DNA of 64,000 bases, taken from NCBI RefSeq assembly GCF_964022235.1, contig NZ_CAXHZL010000003.1, forward strand, positions 248,001-312,000, in the 5' to 3' direction. Shown here one piece after another: positions 1 through 9,458 of this stretch. A program made the translations under genes and the position numbers. The notes under the pieces are model-generated. The model was not told the DNA's origin. It was given only the letters and a program-made list of their open reading frames with translations, and did not search any database. The first letter of the stretch is position 1. Each line of letters begins with the position of its first letter. Origin of the DNA: Limimaricola sp964022235. Lineage in GTDB: Bacteria; Pseudomonadota; Alphaproteobacteria; Rhodobacterales; Rhodobacteraceae.

Positions 1-939
<939 letters not shown>

Positions 940-1035
940 GAGGGAAGTCCTCCGGTCGGGTCGACCCCCACCATATAGGAGGTCTGCGAGTGATGTTCAG
1001 GCCCGCTGCGATCTGCCCGGTTCGGTTCGCCGAAC

Positions 1036-2211
1036 TCAGATGGCTGCGATGGCGTGTCTCAGATCCTCGATCAGATCCTCGGCATCCTCGAGCCCGACAG
1101 ACAACCGGATCAGGCCCGGCGTGATTCCAAGTGCCGCTTTTTGAGGCTCCGGCAGTCTTTGATGAGTGGTCGACGCCGGATGCGTCGCGATTGACTTGGC
1201 ATCCCCAAGGTTGTTCGAAATGATCACGATGTCGAGAGAATTCAGAAGCTTGAACGCAGCTTCTCGCGATCCTGCGTCAAAAACGACGATAGTGCCGCCC
1301 GCGCCCATCTGCTTAAGGGCGAGTTCATGCTGCGGATGAGCGGGCAATCCAGGGTAGATTACCTTCGCGAGTTTGCTCTCCTGAGACAGCGCCTGCGCAA
1401 CGCGCTCGGCGCTCTCGGTCTGTGCCCTCACCCGAAGATCGATGGTTTCCAGACCCTTGAGCATCAGCCAGGCGCTGAATGGCGAAAGCGAACCGCCGGT
1501 GTGTTTCATGTAGGGCTCGACCACACCGCGGATATGCTCCTCGGTGCCGAGGATCACGCCGCCCAGTGCCCGGCCTTGTCCGTCGATGTGCTTGGTGGCC
1601 GAATAGACCACGATGTCGGCCCCTTGCGCGATCGCATCCGAATAGACCGGCGTGGCAAAGACGTTGTCGCAGACCACCTTGGCGCCAACCGCATGGGCAA
1701 GTTCGGACACAGACACGATGTCGACGACTTCGAGCGCGGGGTTCGAGACGCTTTCGAAGAACACCGCCACCGTATCGGGCCGGAGCGCCGCGCGCCACTC
1801 GTCGAGGTTCTTGCCATCCACAAAGGTTACCTCGACGCCGTAGCGCGGCAGGATTTCCTCGAGGATATAAAGACACGAGCCGAACAGCGCGCGGCTCGAC
1901 ACCACATGGTCGCCTGCCTTGAGCATTGAGGTCAGCGCGCCGTTGACGGCAGCCATGCCCGAGGCGCAGGCGAATGCGGCTTCGGCCCCTTCGAGCGCGG
2001 CCAGCCGGTCCTCGAACATCTTGACGGTCGGGTTGCCGTAGCGGGCATAGATGAACTCGTCGCCCTCGATCTTGACGAAGCGCTGCTCGGCGGCCTCGGC
2101 CGTCTCGTAGACGAAGCCCTGCGTCATGAAGATCGCCTCGCTCACCTCGCCATACTGGCTGCGGCGGGTGCCGGCGTGAACCGCGCGGGTGCGCTTGCGA
2201 TATTCGGTCAT
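1036..2211 (-). CDS. metZ: O-succinylhomoserine sulfhydrylase
   Basis: PLP-dependent enzyme of the Cys/Met metabolism family (gamma family) that makes homocysteine from O-succinylhomoserine and sulfide. It has 391 residues, the normal family size. The PLP lysine is K207 in VVYSATKHIDGQGR; the N-terminal YARYGNPT and the ACASGMAAVN phosphate-binding region are present. The ATG at 2209-2211 follows GGAGG by nine bases. The frame stays open upstream to 2556, but that extension is low complexity and overlaps the divergent glutathione transferase, so it is not coding. MetB or MetC specificity cannot be fully excluded from sequence alone, but the segment IDGQGRALGG and overall length fit MetZ. A promoter is recognisable upstream. 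Confidence 0.9.
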   Translation of the reverse strand: MTEYRKRTRAVHAGTRRSQYGEVSEAIFMTQGFVYETAEAAEQRFVKIEGDEFIYARYGNPTVKMFEDRLAALEGAEAAFACASGMAAVNGALTSMLKAGDHVVSSRALFGSCLYILEEILPRYGVEVTFVDGKNLDEWRAALRPDTVAVFFESVSNPALEVVDIVSVSELAHAVGAKVVCDNVFATPVYSDAIAQGADIVVYSATKHIDGQGRALGGVILGTEEHIRGVVEPYMKHTGGSLSPFSAWLMLKGLETIDLRVRAQTESAERVAQALSQESKLAKVIYPGLPAHPQHELALKQMGAGGTIVVFDAGSREAAFKLLNSLDIVIISNNLGDAKSIATHPASTTHQRLPEPQKAALGITPGLIRLSVGLEDAEDLIEDLRHAIAAI

Positions 2212-2302
2212 GTCATGGCCTCCGGGCCGAGTTGTTCCGAGGCGACACGGGCGGGCACGGCGCGGGGCCGCGCCCTTGGTCCGGGCGCCGCTGTCTGACG
2301 TC

Positions 2303-2331
2303 GCGATAGCCCCCGACCCGACATCGGTCAA
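2303..2331 (-). promoter_or_regulatory. Putative sigma-70-type promoter of metZ
   Basis: Reading the minus strand, TTGACC (complement of 2326-2331) is followed after exactly 17 bases by TATCGC (complement of 2303-2308), a good match to the housekeeping promoter of alphaproteobacteria. It leaves a leader of roughly 85-90 bases before the metZ start. The leader can form a GC-rich hairpin (GGGCGCGG/CCGCGCC), but I do not recognise the SAM-II riboswitch consensus in it. Confidence 0.5.
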
Positions 2332-2411
2332 GCATACCCGCCGTCCCTTCCAGCTTGCATCCGCCGAACGTCCTGCCAGTCTTGCCGGACCGCAGCACGA
2401 GGATCGCCCCC

Positions 2412-3113
2412 ATGCCCACCCCCATCGATCTGTATTACTGGCCCACGCCGAACGGCTGGAAGATCTCCATCGCGCTCGAGGAAATGGAACTGCCCTACGC
2501 GGTGCATCTGGTGAACATCGGTGCCGGCGACCAGCGCCGCCCGGAGTTCCTCGCACTGTCGCCCAATGGCCGGATGCCCGCGATCACCGACCCCGACGGC
2601 CCCGACGGCGCGCCGATCTCGATCTTCGAAAGCGGTGCGATCCTGCAATACCTCGCCCGCAAGACCGGTCGCTTCTGTGGCGCGACCGAGCGGGCGCGCA
2701 TAGCGGTGGACCAATGGCTGATGTGGCAGATAGGCGGCCTCGGCCCGATGGCGGGGCAAGCGCATCACTTTCTGCAATATGCCCCCGGCCTGACCCCGCC
2801 GCAGGACATCGCCTATGCCAAGGATCGCTACAGAGGCGAGGTCGCACGGCTTTACGGCGTGCTCGACCGGCAATTGGCCAAAAACGAATTCGTGGCCGGG
2901 GCGGATTACACCATCGCCGACATGGCCTGTTTCCCATGGGCGCGGCTCTGGGCGCGGCAGGAGCAGCGGATCGAGGAGTTTCCCCACATGACGCGCTGGC
3001 TCGACGCTCTGGAGGCACGCCCCGCCACGGCGCGCGGCGTGGCCCTGCATCTCGATCTGCGGCAGGGCACGGCGGATCGCGACCAGCAAAAACACATGTT
3101 CGGCCAACGCTGA
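2412..3113 (+). CDS. Glutathione S-transferase, YfcG/YghU (Nu-class) type
   Basis: A 233-residue glutathione transferase. The N-terminal thioredoxin-fold segment IDLYYWPTPNGWKISIALEE and the FESGAILQYLA motif closely resemble E. coli YfcG, whose family shows glutathione-dependent disulfide-bond reductase activity. The C-terminal all-helical domain follows from about residue 90, with the conserved YTIADMACFPW segment near residue 180. I chose the ATG at 2412 because family similarity begins directly after it (MPTPIDLYY); the frame is open for 19 more codons upstream without similarity. It is divergent from metZ and convergent with yciB. The physiological substrate cannot be deduced. Confidence 0.88.
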   Translation: MPTPIDLYYWPTPNGWKISIALEEMELPYAVHLVNIGAGDQRRPEFLALSPNGRMPAITDPDGPDGAPISIFESGAILQYLARKTGRFCGATERARIAVDQWLMWQIGGLGPMAGQAHHFLQYAPGLTPPQDIAYAKDRYRGEVARLYGVLDRQLAKNEFVAGADYTIADMACFPWARLWARQEQRIEEFPHMTRWLDALEARPATARGVALHLDLRQGTADRDQQKHMFGQR

Positions 3114-3119
3114 ACGCAC

Positions 3120-3148
3120 GCCGCCGGGGCACCATGTACCCCGACGGC
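3120..3148. terminator. Hairpin between convergent genes
   Basis: A 13-base arm at 3120-3132 pairs with 3136-3148 (GCCGCCGGGGCAC / GTACCCCGACGGC; two positions form G-U or mismatch pairs) around a 3-base loop. It sits just after the glutathione transferase stop and before the yciB stop on the other strand. There is no clean U-tract, so the terminator role is inferred from position. Confidence 0.45.
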
Positions 3149-3149
3149 T

Positions 3150-3169
3150 ACTTTAGCTCGAAAATACTT
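3150..3169 (+). repeat. Copy of a 20-base ACTTTA-n5-AAAATACT repeat
   Basis: The sequence ACTTTAGCTCGAAAATACTT matches the arms of the inverted repeat at 10776-10862 at about 15 of 20 positions. It lies between convergent genes immediately after a hairpin. It may be a dispersed intergenic repeat of this genome. Confidence 0.4.
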
Positions 3170-3186
3170 AATCTCCGACCGATCCC

Positions 3187-3786
3187 CTATTCCTTGGATT
3201 CGATCATATAGGGCTGCAGCGCCGCGATCTGCAGCCACAGGAACACGAAGAGCGCCGCCGGAAAGGCAAAGGTCTCGAGCTTGACCCACAGCTCTTCGGA
3301 CTGGGTGCGCCAGATGAACTCGTTGGCGACCGCCAGGGCCGCAAACATCATCGCGAGGCGACGGGTCAGCAAGAGCCAGCCTTCGTGGCGCATCGGCAGA
3401 GCCTCGCCCATCACCCATTCGAGCCAGCTCTTGCGCAGCACCAGCCCGGTCACGAGGATCGCGGCAAAAAGGCCGTAGACGATGGTCGTCTTCATCATGA
3501 AGAACCGCTCGTCGTTGAACCACGCGGTCAGCCCACCAAAGAAGATCACCATGAAGGCGGTGAACACCTGCATCCGGCTCAGGCTTCCGGTCAGCGCCCA
3601 GAGCGCGGCCATGGCCGCAAGCAGGATGGGGATGAAGATCAGCGTGGCGAGGATGAAGCCCGAATACTCGGTCCCCGCGATCATGAAGCTCTCTTCCTTG
3701 AGCTTGAGATAGACGAGGAAGAAGGCCAGCGTCGGCCCCAGTTCCAGTGCCTGTTTGAGCCATGGGCTGATGTTGCGTTGCGCCAT
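3187..3786 (-). CDS. yciB: Inner-membrane septation protein A (YciB/IspZ family)
   Basis: A 199-residue hydrophobic protein of the IspZ/YciB family, implicated in cell-envelope and septum maintenance in proteobacteria. It opens with the family-typical soluble start (QALELGPTLAFFLVY), has five predicted transmembrane stretches, and contains the conserved ALPMRHEGWLLLTRR and FIWRTQSEELWVKLETF segments. Length is normal for the family. The ATG at 3786 is preceded by GAGGAGACCGAG, a good ribosome-binding site. The gene is commonly found near ftsY in Rhodobacterales, as here (ftsY starts about 2 kb away on the same strand). Confidence 0.93.
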   Translation of the reverse strand: MAQRNISPWLKQALELGPTLAFFLVYLKLKEESFMIAGTEYSGFILATLIFIPILLAAMAALWALTGSLSRMQVFTAFMVIFFGGLTAWFNDERFFMMKTTIVYGLFAAILVTGLVLRKSWLEWVMGEALPMRHEGWLLLTRRLAMMFAALAVANEFIWRTQSEELWVKLETFAFPAALFVFLWLQIAALQPYMIESKE

Positions 3787-3942
3787 TCTCGGTCTCCTCT
3801 ATGAGCGCGCCGCGCCCGCTGTCGGACCCGACATACGCATTGCGCCCCGGTTGGACCAGTCCTCGGCGCCCCGCCCGGGGGCCGGGAACACGGCGCGGTG
3901 ATGCACCGTTGTCACGCAAACATCCAAAGGAGGCCACGATTC

Positions 3943-4428
3943 ATGCTCGAAGTGCTGCAAGCCGATCTCGCCACCGGGTTCCGCGCCACCGGGCCGTGGG
4001 TCGCGGCGATGCGGCTTCTGGCGGCGATCGTACTGACCGGGATCATCGGCATCGAGCGCGAGTGGCGCGGCAAGCCCGCCGGCCTGCGCACCCATATCCT
4101 CGTCGGACTGGCCGCTGCGCTTTTCGTAATGCTGGGACAGGAGGTCACGCAGCTCGACTTCGGCGGCACCGACGACAAACGCATCGACCCGTTGCGCCTG
4201 ATCGAGGCGGTCACCTCGGGCGTCGCTTTCCTTGCGGCGGGCATCATCTTCACCGCCAAGGGCGAAGTGCGGAACATCACCACCGGCGCGTCGCTCTGGC
4301 TCGCGGGGGCCGTGGGGCTGGGCTGCGGCGCGGGGCAGATCCCGCTTGCCGCAATGGCGAGCGTGATGGTGGTCGTAGTGCTGATGCTGTTGCGCGAAGT
4401 CGAGCGACTGCTCGGCTGGCACGACTAG
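3943..4428 (+). CDS. MgtC/SapB-family membrane protein
   Basis: A 161-residue membrane protein with the MgtC N-terminal domain: a first helix leading into GIIGIEREWRGKPAGLRTH (the family IGxERE and RTH motif), GVAFLAAGIIF, and NITTGASLWLAGAVGLGCG near the end. MgtC-family proteins are linked to magnesium homeostasis and, in pathogens, to F-type ATPase control; the role in free-living relatives is unclear. I chose ATG 3943 because AAAGGAGG lies nine bases upstream; the ATG at 3898 would add unrelated sequence. The stop TAG shares a CTAG palindrome with the ftsY stop on the opposite strand. Confidence 0.85.
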   Translation: MLEVLQADLATGFRATGPWVAAMRLLAAIVLTGIIGIEREWRGKPAGLRTHILVGLAAALFVMLGQEVTQLDFGGTDDKRIDPLRLIEAVTSGVAFLAAGIIFTAKGEVRNITTGASLWLAGAVGLGCGAGQIPLAAMASVMVVVVLMLLREVERLLGWHD

Positions 4429-5732
4429 GTCAGGTCGCCCTCGGCTCCGGTCAGCGCGCGCGCGAAATCTTCGGGATCGAAAGGCGCCAGATCGTCGATC
4501 TGCTCGCCCACGCCGATCGCATGGATCGGCAGGCCGAAGCGGTCGGCCAGCGCCACCAGAACGCCACCGCGCGCCGTACCGTCGAGCTTGGTCATTACCA
4601 GCCCCGACACATCTGCGATATTGCGGAAGATCTCGACCTGGCTCAGCGCGTTCTGCCCGGTGGTGGCGTCGAGCACCAAGAGCGTGTTGTGCGGCGCGTC
4701 GGGGTCTTTCTTGCGGATCACGCGGACGATCTTCGACAGCTCCTCCATCAGGTCCTGCCGGTTCTGCAGGCGCCCCGCTGTATCGATCAGCAACAGGTCC
4801 GCGCCATCGGCCTGCGCGCGGGTCATCGCGTCGAAGGCAAGGCTCGCCGGATCGGTGCCCTGCGGCGCGGTCATCACCGGCACGCCCGCGCGATCGCCCC
4901 AGATCTGGAGCTGTTCCACGGCGGCGGCGCGGAAGGTGTCTCCGGCGGCGATCACCACCGACTTCCCGGCGGCGCGAAACTGGCTCGCGAGCTTGCCGAT
5001 GGTCGTGGTCTTGCCCGAGCCGTTGACGCCGACGACCAGCACGACCTGCGGGCTCTTGGAATAGATCGGCATCGGGCGCGCGACCGGCTCCATGATCCGG
5101 GCAATCTCGCCCGCGAGCAGGTCCTTGATCTCGGGGACCGAGAGTTTGCGGCCCATGCGGCCCTCGGCGATGTTGGCGGTGACGCGCAACGCCGTCTCCA
5201 CGCCCATATCGGACTGGATCAGCAGCTCTTCGAGCCGCTCTAGCATCGCGTCGTCAAGCTCGCGGCGCGGCGCGGCATCGCCTCCCTTGCCGAACAGGCG
5301 ACCAATCAGCCCGGGCTTCTGGGCAGCAGGTGCGGGGGCGGGTGCGGGTTCTCGCGCGGGTTCCGACACAGGCTCCGGCGCGCGATTTTCATGCACCGGC
5401 GGCGCGGGGGGCGTCACCGGGGCGGCAGGCATGCCGGGTGTCACGGGAGGCGACACGGGGGGCATGGCATCGGGCGTTGCCGGGCGCGGCGCTGCAGGGG
5501 CGCTGGGCTCCGGGCGCGGCGTGGGCTCAGGCTCGACATCCGGCTCTTGCGCAATATCCGGCTCAAGGGCGGGGTCCAACTGCGTCTCGGGGGCGGCAGG
5601 CTCCGGCGCGGGCGCCCGAGCCTCCTGCGTCTCGGCAGTCCCTGCCCCCTCCTCGACGATCTCCTCGAGTCCGCGGTCGAGCTTGGAAGACGAGGTGAAG
5701 AGCCGGTCTTTGAGTTTTCCGAAAAAGGACAT
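4425..5732 (-). CDS. ftsY: Signal recognition particle receptor FtsY
   Basis: The SRP receptor GTPase, which docks ribosome-nascent-chain/SRP complexes at the inner membrane. It has 435 residues. Residues 1-30 are a short basic/amphipathic start (MSFFGKLKDRLF); about 30-130 form a Pro/Ala/Glu-rich linker equivalent to the variable A domain; the NG domain follows with P-loop GVNGSGKTTTIGKLA, DTFRAAA, DTAGR and TKLDGTARGG. The ATG at 5732 starts the conserved N-terminus; the upstream extension to 5855 overlaps the divergent alkB start and has no similarity. Its stop overlaps that of the MgtC-like gene in a shared CTAG. Confidence 0.96.
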   Translation of the reverse strand: MSFFGKLKDRLFTSSSKLDRGLEEIVEEGAGTAETQEARAPAPEPAAPETQLDPALEPDIAQEPDVEPEPTPRPEPSAPAAPRPATPDAMPPVSPPVTPGMPAAPVTPPAPPVHENRAPEPVSEPAREPAPAPAPAAQKPGLIGRLFGKGGDAAPRRELDDAMLERLEELLIQSDMGVETALRVTANIAEGRMGRKLSVPEIKDLLAGEIARIMEPVARPMPIYSKSPQVVLVVGVNGSGKTTTIGKLASQFRAAGKSVVIAAGDTFRAAAVEQLQIWGDRAGVPVMTAPQGTDPASLAFDAMTRAQADGADLLLIDTAGRLQNRQDLMEELSKIVRVIRKKDPDAPHNTLLVLDATTGQNALSQVEIFRNIADVSGLVMTKLDGTARGGVLVALADRFGLPIHAIGVGEQIDDLAPFDPEDFARALTGAEGDLT

Positions 5733-5848
5733 GCGCCGCCCGGTCCTGCTGTCTTTGATGTTACCTGCTTCACCTAACCCCTGCAGGGGGTCTTGGAAAG
5801 GGAGGGGCGTGCGCGCAAGACTGTCCTGCCCGCCCCACCGAGGTCGCC

Positions 5849-6886
5849 ATGCCACTCACTTTCGCAGCCGCCACTCTGCTGCCGCTGCCGCTCATCGCGG
5901 CGGCGATGGTCTGGGGTGGGATCTGGACGCTCGTCGCGCCGCTGGCGCTGACGCCCCTTGCGGCGACTCTTGATGAGATCGGCGCGCGGTTGGCCTCGCC
6001 GCAGCCGGGGGCGGAATTTCCGGCCTCAAGCGCCCTGACGCTGGTGATCGGGTGCGCGCATTTCGCGGTGCTGGCCGGCGCGGTCTGGGCGCTGGCAGGC
6101 GACTGGCTCGGACCCGTGGAGAAGGCCGGGCTTTATGCTGCCACCGGTCTCTGGCTCGGCCAGGTGAGCAACGCCAACGCGCATGAGCTGATCCATCGCT
6201 CCATGCGCGGGTCACGCAGGCTGGGCGTCGCGGTCTATGCCTCGCTCTTGTTCGGGCACCACGCCTCGGCGCATCCGCTGGTACACCATGTCCGGGTGGC
6301 GACGCGCGACGACCCGGCCACGGCGCGGCGCGGCGAAGGGTTCTGGCGCTATGCGCTACGCGCTTGGCACGGCGGGTTCCGCGAAGGGCTGCGTGCCGAG
6401 ACAGCGCGGCGGCGCGGGCGCGGACTGCATCCCTACTGGATCTATGCAGGCGGCGCGGTCGTGGCGCTGGCCGCCTCGCTGCTGTTGGCCGGATGGGCCG
6501 GGCTCATCGCGCATCTCGCGCTCGCGGGGTTCGCACAGGTGCAACTTCTGCTTTCGGATTACGTGCAGCACTACGGTCTGGAGCGGACACGCCGCGCCGG
6601 TGGCCGCCCCGAGCCTGTCGGCGCGCGGCACAGCTGGAACAGCCCGCATCCCGTGTCGTCATGGATGATGCTGAACGCCCCGCGCCATTCGGACCACCAT
6701 GCACGCCCGGCCCGGAGCTTTCCCGCACTCGACCTGCCACAGGATGCACCGATGCTGCCGCGCAGCCTGCCGGTGATGGCCTGCCTCGCGCTGTGGCCCC
6801 GCGCATGGCGACGGGTGATGGACCCGCGCGTGGCAAATTGGCGCGCAGCGGGTACCAAGGGGCTGGCGGCGGAGGCGGGAGAATGA
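5849..6886 (+). CDS. alkB: Alkane 1-monooxygenase (AlkB-type membrane hydroxylase)
   Basis: An integral-membrane non-heme di-iron hydroxylase. The histidine boxes are complete: NAHELIHR (residues 110-117), HHASAHPLVHH (137-147), and near the C-terminus SWNSPHPVSSW followed by LNAPRHSDHHA. The LLSDYVQHYGLERT segment, typical of alkane hydroxylases as opposed to fatty-acid desaturases, is also present. At 345 residues it is shorter than well-studied AlkB (about 400), mostly through a shorter N-terminal membrane region. Electrons would come from a rubredoxin/rubredoxin reductase; neither is encoded here. Possible substrates are medium-chain alkanes or other aliphatic chains. Start 5849 has GAGG six bases upstream and is divergent from ftsY. 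Confidence 0.85.
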   Translation: MPLTFAAATLLPLPLIAAAMVWGGIWTLVAPLALTPLAATLDEIGARLASPQPGAEFPASSALTLVIGCAHFAVLAGAVWALAGDWLGPVEKAGLYAATGLWLGQVSNANAHELIHRSMRGSRRLGVAVYASLLFGHHASAHPLVHHVRVATRDDPATARRGEGFWRYALRAWHGGFREGLRAETARRRGRGLHPYWIYAGGAVVALAASLLLAGWAGLIAHLALAGFAQVQLLLSDYVQHYGLERTRRAGGRPEPVGARHSWNSPHPVSSWMMLNAPRHSDHHARPARSFPALDLPQDAPMLPRSLPVMACLALWPRAWRRVMDPRVANWRAAGTKGLAAEAGE

Positions 6887-6898
6887 GAGCGTGGGGCC

Positions 6899-7309
6899 AT
6901 GACCCATACTCGTCTCGGCCTGCCACTGGCCTTCACCCTTCTGTTCGTTTTGCCCGTCGCCGCGCAGGAACGCATGCCGCTCGGGGCCGACGCTTTCGAA
7001 GCTTTGGTCGAAGGGCGCACCCTGACCTACGAAAGCCAAGGCCAGCCCTATGGCAGGGAGCGCTATGGCCCCGACCGACAGGTGACATGGTCATTTCTCA
7101 ATGGGCGATGCCTCGACGGGGAGTGGTATCCCAACGCCGGTGCGATCTGCTTTGCCTATGAGGACGGCACCGGCCCGGAATGCTGGCGCTTTTATGAGGA
7201 AGGCGGACGGCTCAGCGCCGAGTTCGTCAACGACCCGGCGACGCCGCAACTCTATCAAACGGATGAGAGCGACGCACCGCTGTCGTGCCAGCCCGAGGTC
7301 GGGGTCTAG
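6899..7309 (+). CDS. Exported protein of unknown function
   Basis: A 136-residue protein starting with a clear Sec signal peptide (charged MTHTR, a hydrophobic run, then PVAAQ with cleavage after Ala). The mature part is acidic, with four cysteines (GRCLDG, AICFAY, PECWRF, LSCQP) that could form two disulfides, and a central WYPNAGAICFAYEDG segment. It resembles small periplasmic proteins common in Rhodobacterales, but I cannot assign a function. It lies 12 bases after alkB and is probably co-transcribed. Its TAG stop shares CTAG with the xseA stop on the other strand. Confidence 0.75.
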   Translation: MTHTRLGLPLAFTLLFVLPVAAQERMPLGADAFEALVEGRTLTYESQGQPYGRERYGPDRQVTWSFLNGRCLDGEWYPNAGAICFAYEDGTGPECWRFYEEGGRLSAEFVNDPATPQLYQTDESDAPLSCQPEVGV

Positions 7310-8853
7310 AGAAGCGTGCCCTGTTCGGGCGGTGGTGGCACGGGCTTGGCGGCACGCTTGGGCTTGGGGCCCTGCCCGACCTGCATCCGCCCATCGCGGA
7401 ATTCGATCTCAAGCACCCCGGCTGCCTGCGCCGCCGCGACGTCGGTGACCACAGCACCGTCGCCGCGCACCACGGCATAACCGCGCGCCAGCGTTGATCG
7501 GTAGCTCAGCGTATCGAGCAGACGCGCCAAGGCCGCGAGGCGCTCGCGACGATGATCAAGTGGCCGCTGCACGAGATCGGGGCGCAGCCTTGCCGCGATC
7601 TGGCCCAGCGTCCGGCGCTCCTGATCGACGGCGCGGCTAAGCGCCGCCGGGCTGAGCCGCAGCCCTTCGAGCCGGAGCCGTTTTTGCGCCAGCCCCGCGC
7701 GATGCGCCCCCGGCAGCCGCGCCGAGGCGGCGTTCAGTCGATCGCGGCCCCGTTCGACGGCGTGGGTGACGAGGCCGGGGCGCAGCGGGTGATCCGACAG
7801 CTCGATCCGCTTGCGTGCGATGGCTGCGCGTAATGCGCCCGGCAACCGCATGTCGAGCGCGTCGAGCCGCTGCGCAGGCCCCATCAGCAGCGTCTCGGGG
7901 CGCGGCAGCGCGCGCGACAGATCGCGCAGCCGCTCGGCCCGACGGTCGAGGCCTGCACGGGACGATTGCCCGAGCCGCGCACCGAATTGTGCCAGCGTGG
8001 CCTGAAGCTCGGCCCGGACCGGCACCGCCATCTCGGCGGCGGCGGTGGGTGTCGGCGCGCGGCGGTCGCTGGCGTGATCGATCAAGGTGGTATCGGTCTC
8101 GTGACCCACGGCCGAGATAAGGGGGATCTCGCTCTCGGCCGCGGCGCGCACGACGATTTCCTCGTTGAACCCCCACAGATCCTCGATCGAGCCGCCACCC
8201 CGCGCCACGATCAACAGGTCGGGACGCGGCAGCGCGCCGCCCGGGCTCATGGCGTTGAAGCCGCGAATGGCGGCGGCCACCTCGGCGGCCGAGGATTTGC
8301 CCTGCACCGCTACCGGCCAGACCAGCACCTTGCGCGGAAACCGGTCGCGCAGGCGGTGCAGGATATCGCGGATCACCGCGCCGGTGGGCGAGGTCACGAC
8401 GCCGATGACCTCCGGCAGATAGGGGATGGGCCGCTTGCGCCCCTCGTCGAACAGCCCCTCGGCGGCGAGCGCCTGCCGCCGCTTTTCCAGCATCGCCATC
8501 AGCGCGCCCGCGCCCGCAGGCACCACTTCCTCGACGTTGAGTTGGTAGCGCGACTGCGAGCCGAAGGTGGTCATCCGCCCGGTGGCAATGACCTCCATCC
8601 CCTCTTCGGGGCGATGGCTGAGCTTGGAGACCTGCCCCTTCCAGCTGACGCTGGCCAGCACCGAACGGTCATCCTTGAGGTCGAAATACATGTGGCCGGT
8701 GCGCGCGATCGTGACGCGGCCCACCTCTCCACGCACCCGGACATGCCCGAATTCGCCTTCGATGGTCTTCTTCACCGCGCCCGAAATCTCGGACACGGTG
8801 AACTCATGCGCGTTGTCGCCCGCGTCGGGGCCATCGTCTTCGAACAGGTCCAT
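7306..8853 (-). CDS. xseA: Exodeoxyribonuclease VII large subunit
   Basis: Large subunit of the bidirectional single-strand exonuclease ExoVII. It has 515 residues. The N-terminal OB-fold (FTVSEISGAVKKTIE, VRVRGEVGRV, MYFDLKD) is followed by the catalytic core with VVTSPTGAVIRDILHRL, the RGGGSIEDLWGFNEE motif and SAVGHETDTTLIDHASDRRAPTPTAAAE, then a long helical C-terminal region. The ATG at 8853 starts at MDLFEDD, with AAGGGG just upstream; the frame is open 25 codons further upstream without family similarity. The small subunit xseB is not in the window. The pairing with purD nearby is common in this order. Confidence 0.96.
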   Translation of the reverse strand: MDLFEDDGPDAGDNAHEFTVSEISGAVKKTIEGEFGHVRVRGEVGRVTIARTGHMYFDLKDDRSVLASVSWKGQVSKLSHRPEEGMEVIATGRMTTFGSQSRYQLNVEEVVPAGAGALMAMLEKRRQALAAEGLFDEGRKRPIPYLPEVIGVVTSPTGAVIRDILHRLRDRFPRKVLVWPVAVQGKSSAAEVAAAIRGFNAMSPGGALPRPDLLIVARGGGSIEDLWGFNEEIVVRAAAESEIPLISAVGHETDTTLIDHASDRRAPTPTAAAEMAVPVRAELQATLAQFGARLGQSSRAGLDRRAERLRDLSRALPRPETLLMGPAQRLDALDMRLPGALRAAIARKRIELSDHPLRPGLVTHAVERGRDRLNAASARLPGAHRAGLAQKRLRLEGLRLSPAALSRAVDQERRTLGQIAARLRPDLVQRPLDHRRERLAALARLLDTLSYRSTLARGYAVVRGDGAVVTDVAAAQAAGVLEIEFRDGRMQVGQGPKPKRAAKPVPPPPEQGTLL

Positions 8854-8893
8854 GCCCCTTACCTGCACCAAGCCACGCAAGGGGGCAACGGGG

Positions 8894-9259
8894 TCACTGC
8901 CCCATATCGTTCTCTTCACCCTCGCCATAGAGCCAGGCGGAATATTCCTTACGCGCCAAGCCGGTCATGAAGGTCTGAACGCCGCGCACGTGGCTCAGAT
9001 CGGGCTGAACGCGGCCGCGTGAGTTCTGCGGCAGGAATTGCGCGGCCTCGATCACCCCACGCCGCGTGCCCGGACCCCAGGCCGCGTCGAGCGCGCCTTG
9101 ATAGAAGCCGCCGAAGCTCAACTCCTCCTGCAGGTCACGGCGCGTCTTCGCCGGCAGCTGCATGAAGATCACGCCCAAAGGATCATCCTGAGCCATCGCA
9201 CCGGTGGCGGCCAGCCCGAGGCCGAACGGAATCATGGCAAGAAAATGGCGTCTTTGCAT
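8894..9259 (-). CDS. Exported peptidoglycan-binding-like protein, possible Tat substrate
   Basis: A 121-residue exported protein. The N-terminus MQRRHFLAMIPFGLGLAA carries a twin arginine followed by x-F-L, resembling a Tat signal, ending near GAMAQ. The mature part contains LQEELSFGGFYQGALDAAWGPGTRRGV, which follows the pattern of a peptidoglycan_binding_1 repeat (LQ..L...GFY.G..D...GPGTR..). I chose the ATG at 9259 because AGGA lies eight bases upstream and it places RR close to the N-terminus; the ATG at 9274 is the alternative. It lies 40 bases upstream of xseA on the same strand and may be co-transcribed. Function unknown. Confidence 0.7.
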   Translation of the reverse strand: MQRRHFLAMIPFGLGLAATGAMAQDDPLGVIFMQLPAKTRRDLQEELSFGGFYQGALDAAWGPGTRRGVIEAAQFLPQNSRGRVQPDLSHVRGVQTFMTGLARKEYSAWLYGEGEENDMGQ

Positions 9260-9458
9260 AGGGTTAATCCTCATTTAAACCAAAGGTTGCATCTCACGGC
9301 GCTGTGATCTCCTCCAGCTTCTCGGGCCCCGACGTAGGCTTCCGGAGCGACAGAGTGGCTGATCGGCCACAGCTCTGATGCCAGAGCCGCGCCATTGCCC
9401 CGGAATGCCCGCCCGCATAGAAGCGGCCCCGACGGCAAGCTGTGCGGGAGACGCGACC

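Noticed and set aside
2212..2300. SAM-II riboswitch in the metZ leader
   Set aside because: metZ leaders in alphaproteobacteria often carry SAM-II, so I looked for its conserved core and pseudoknot; only a generic GC hairpin is present.
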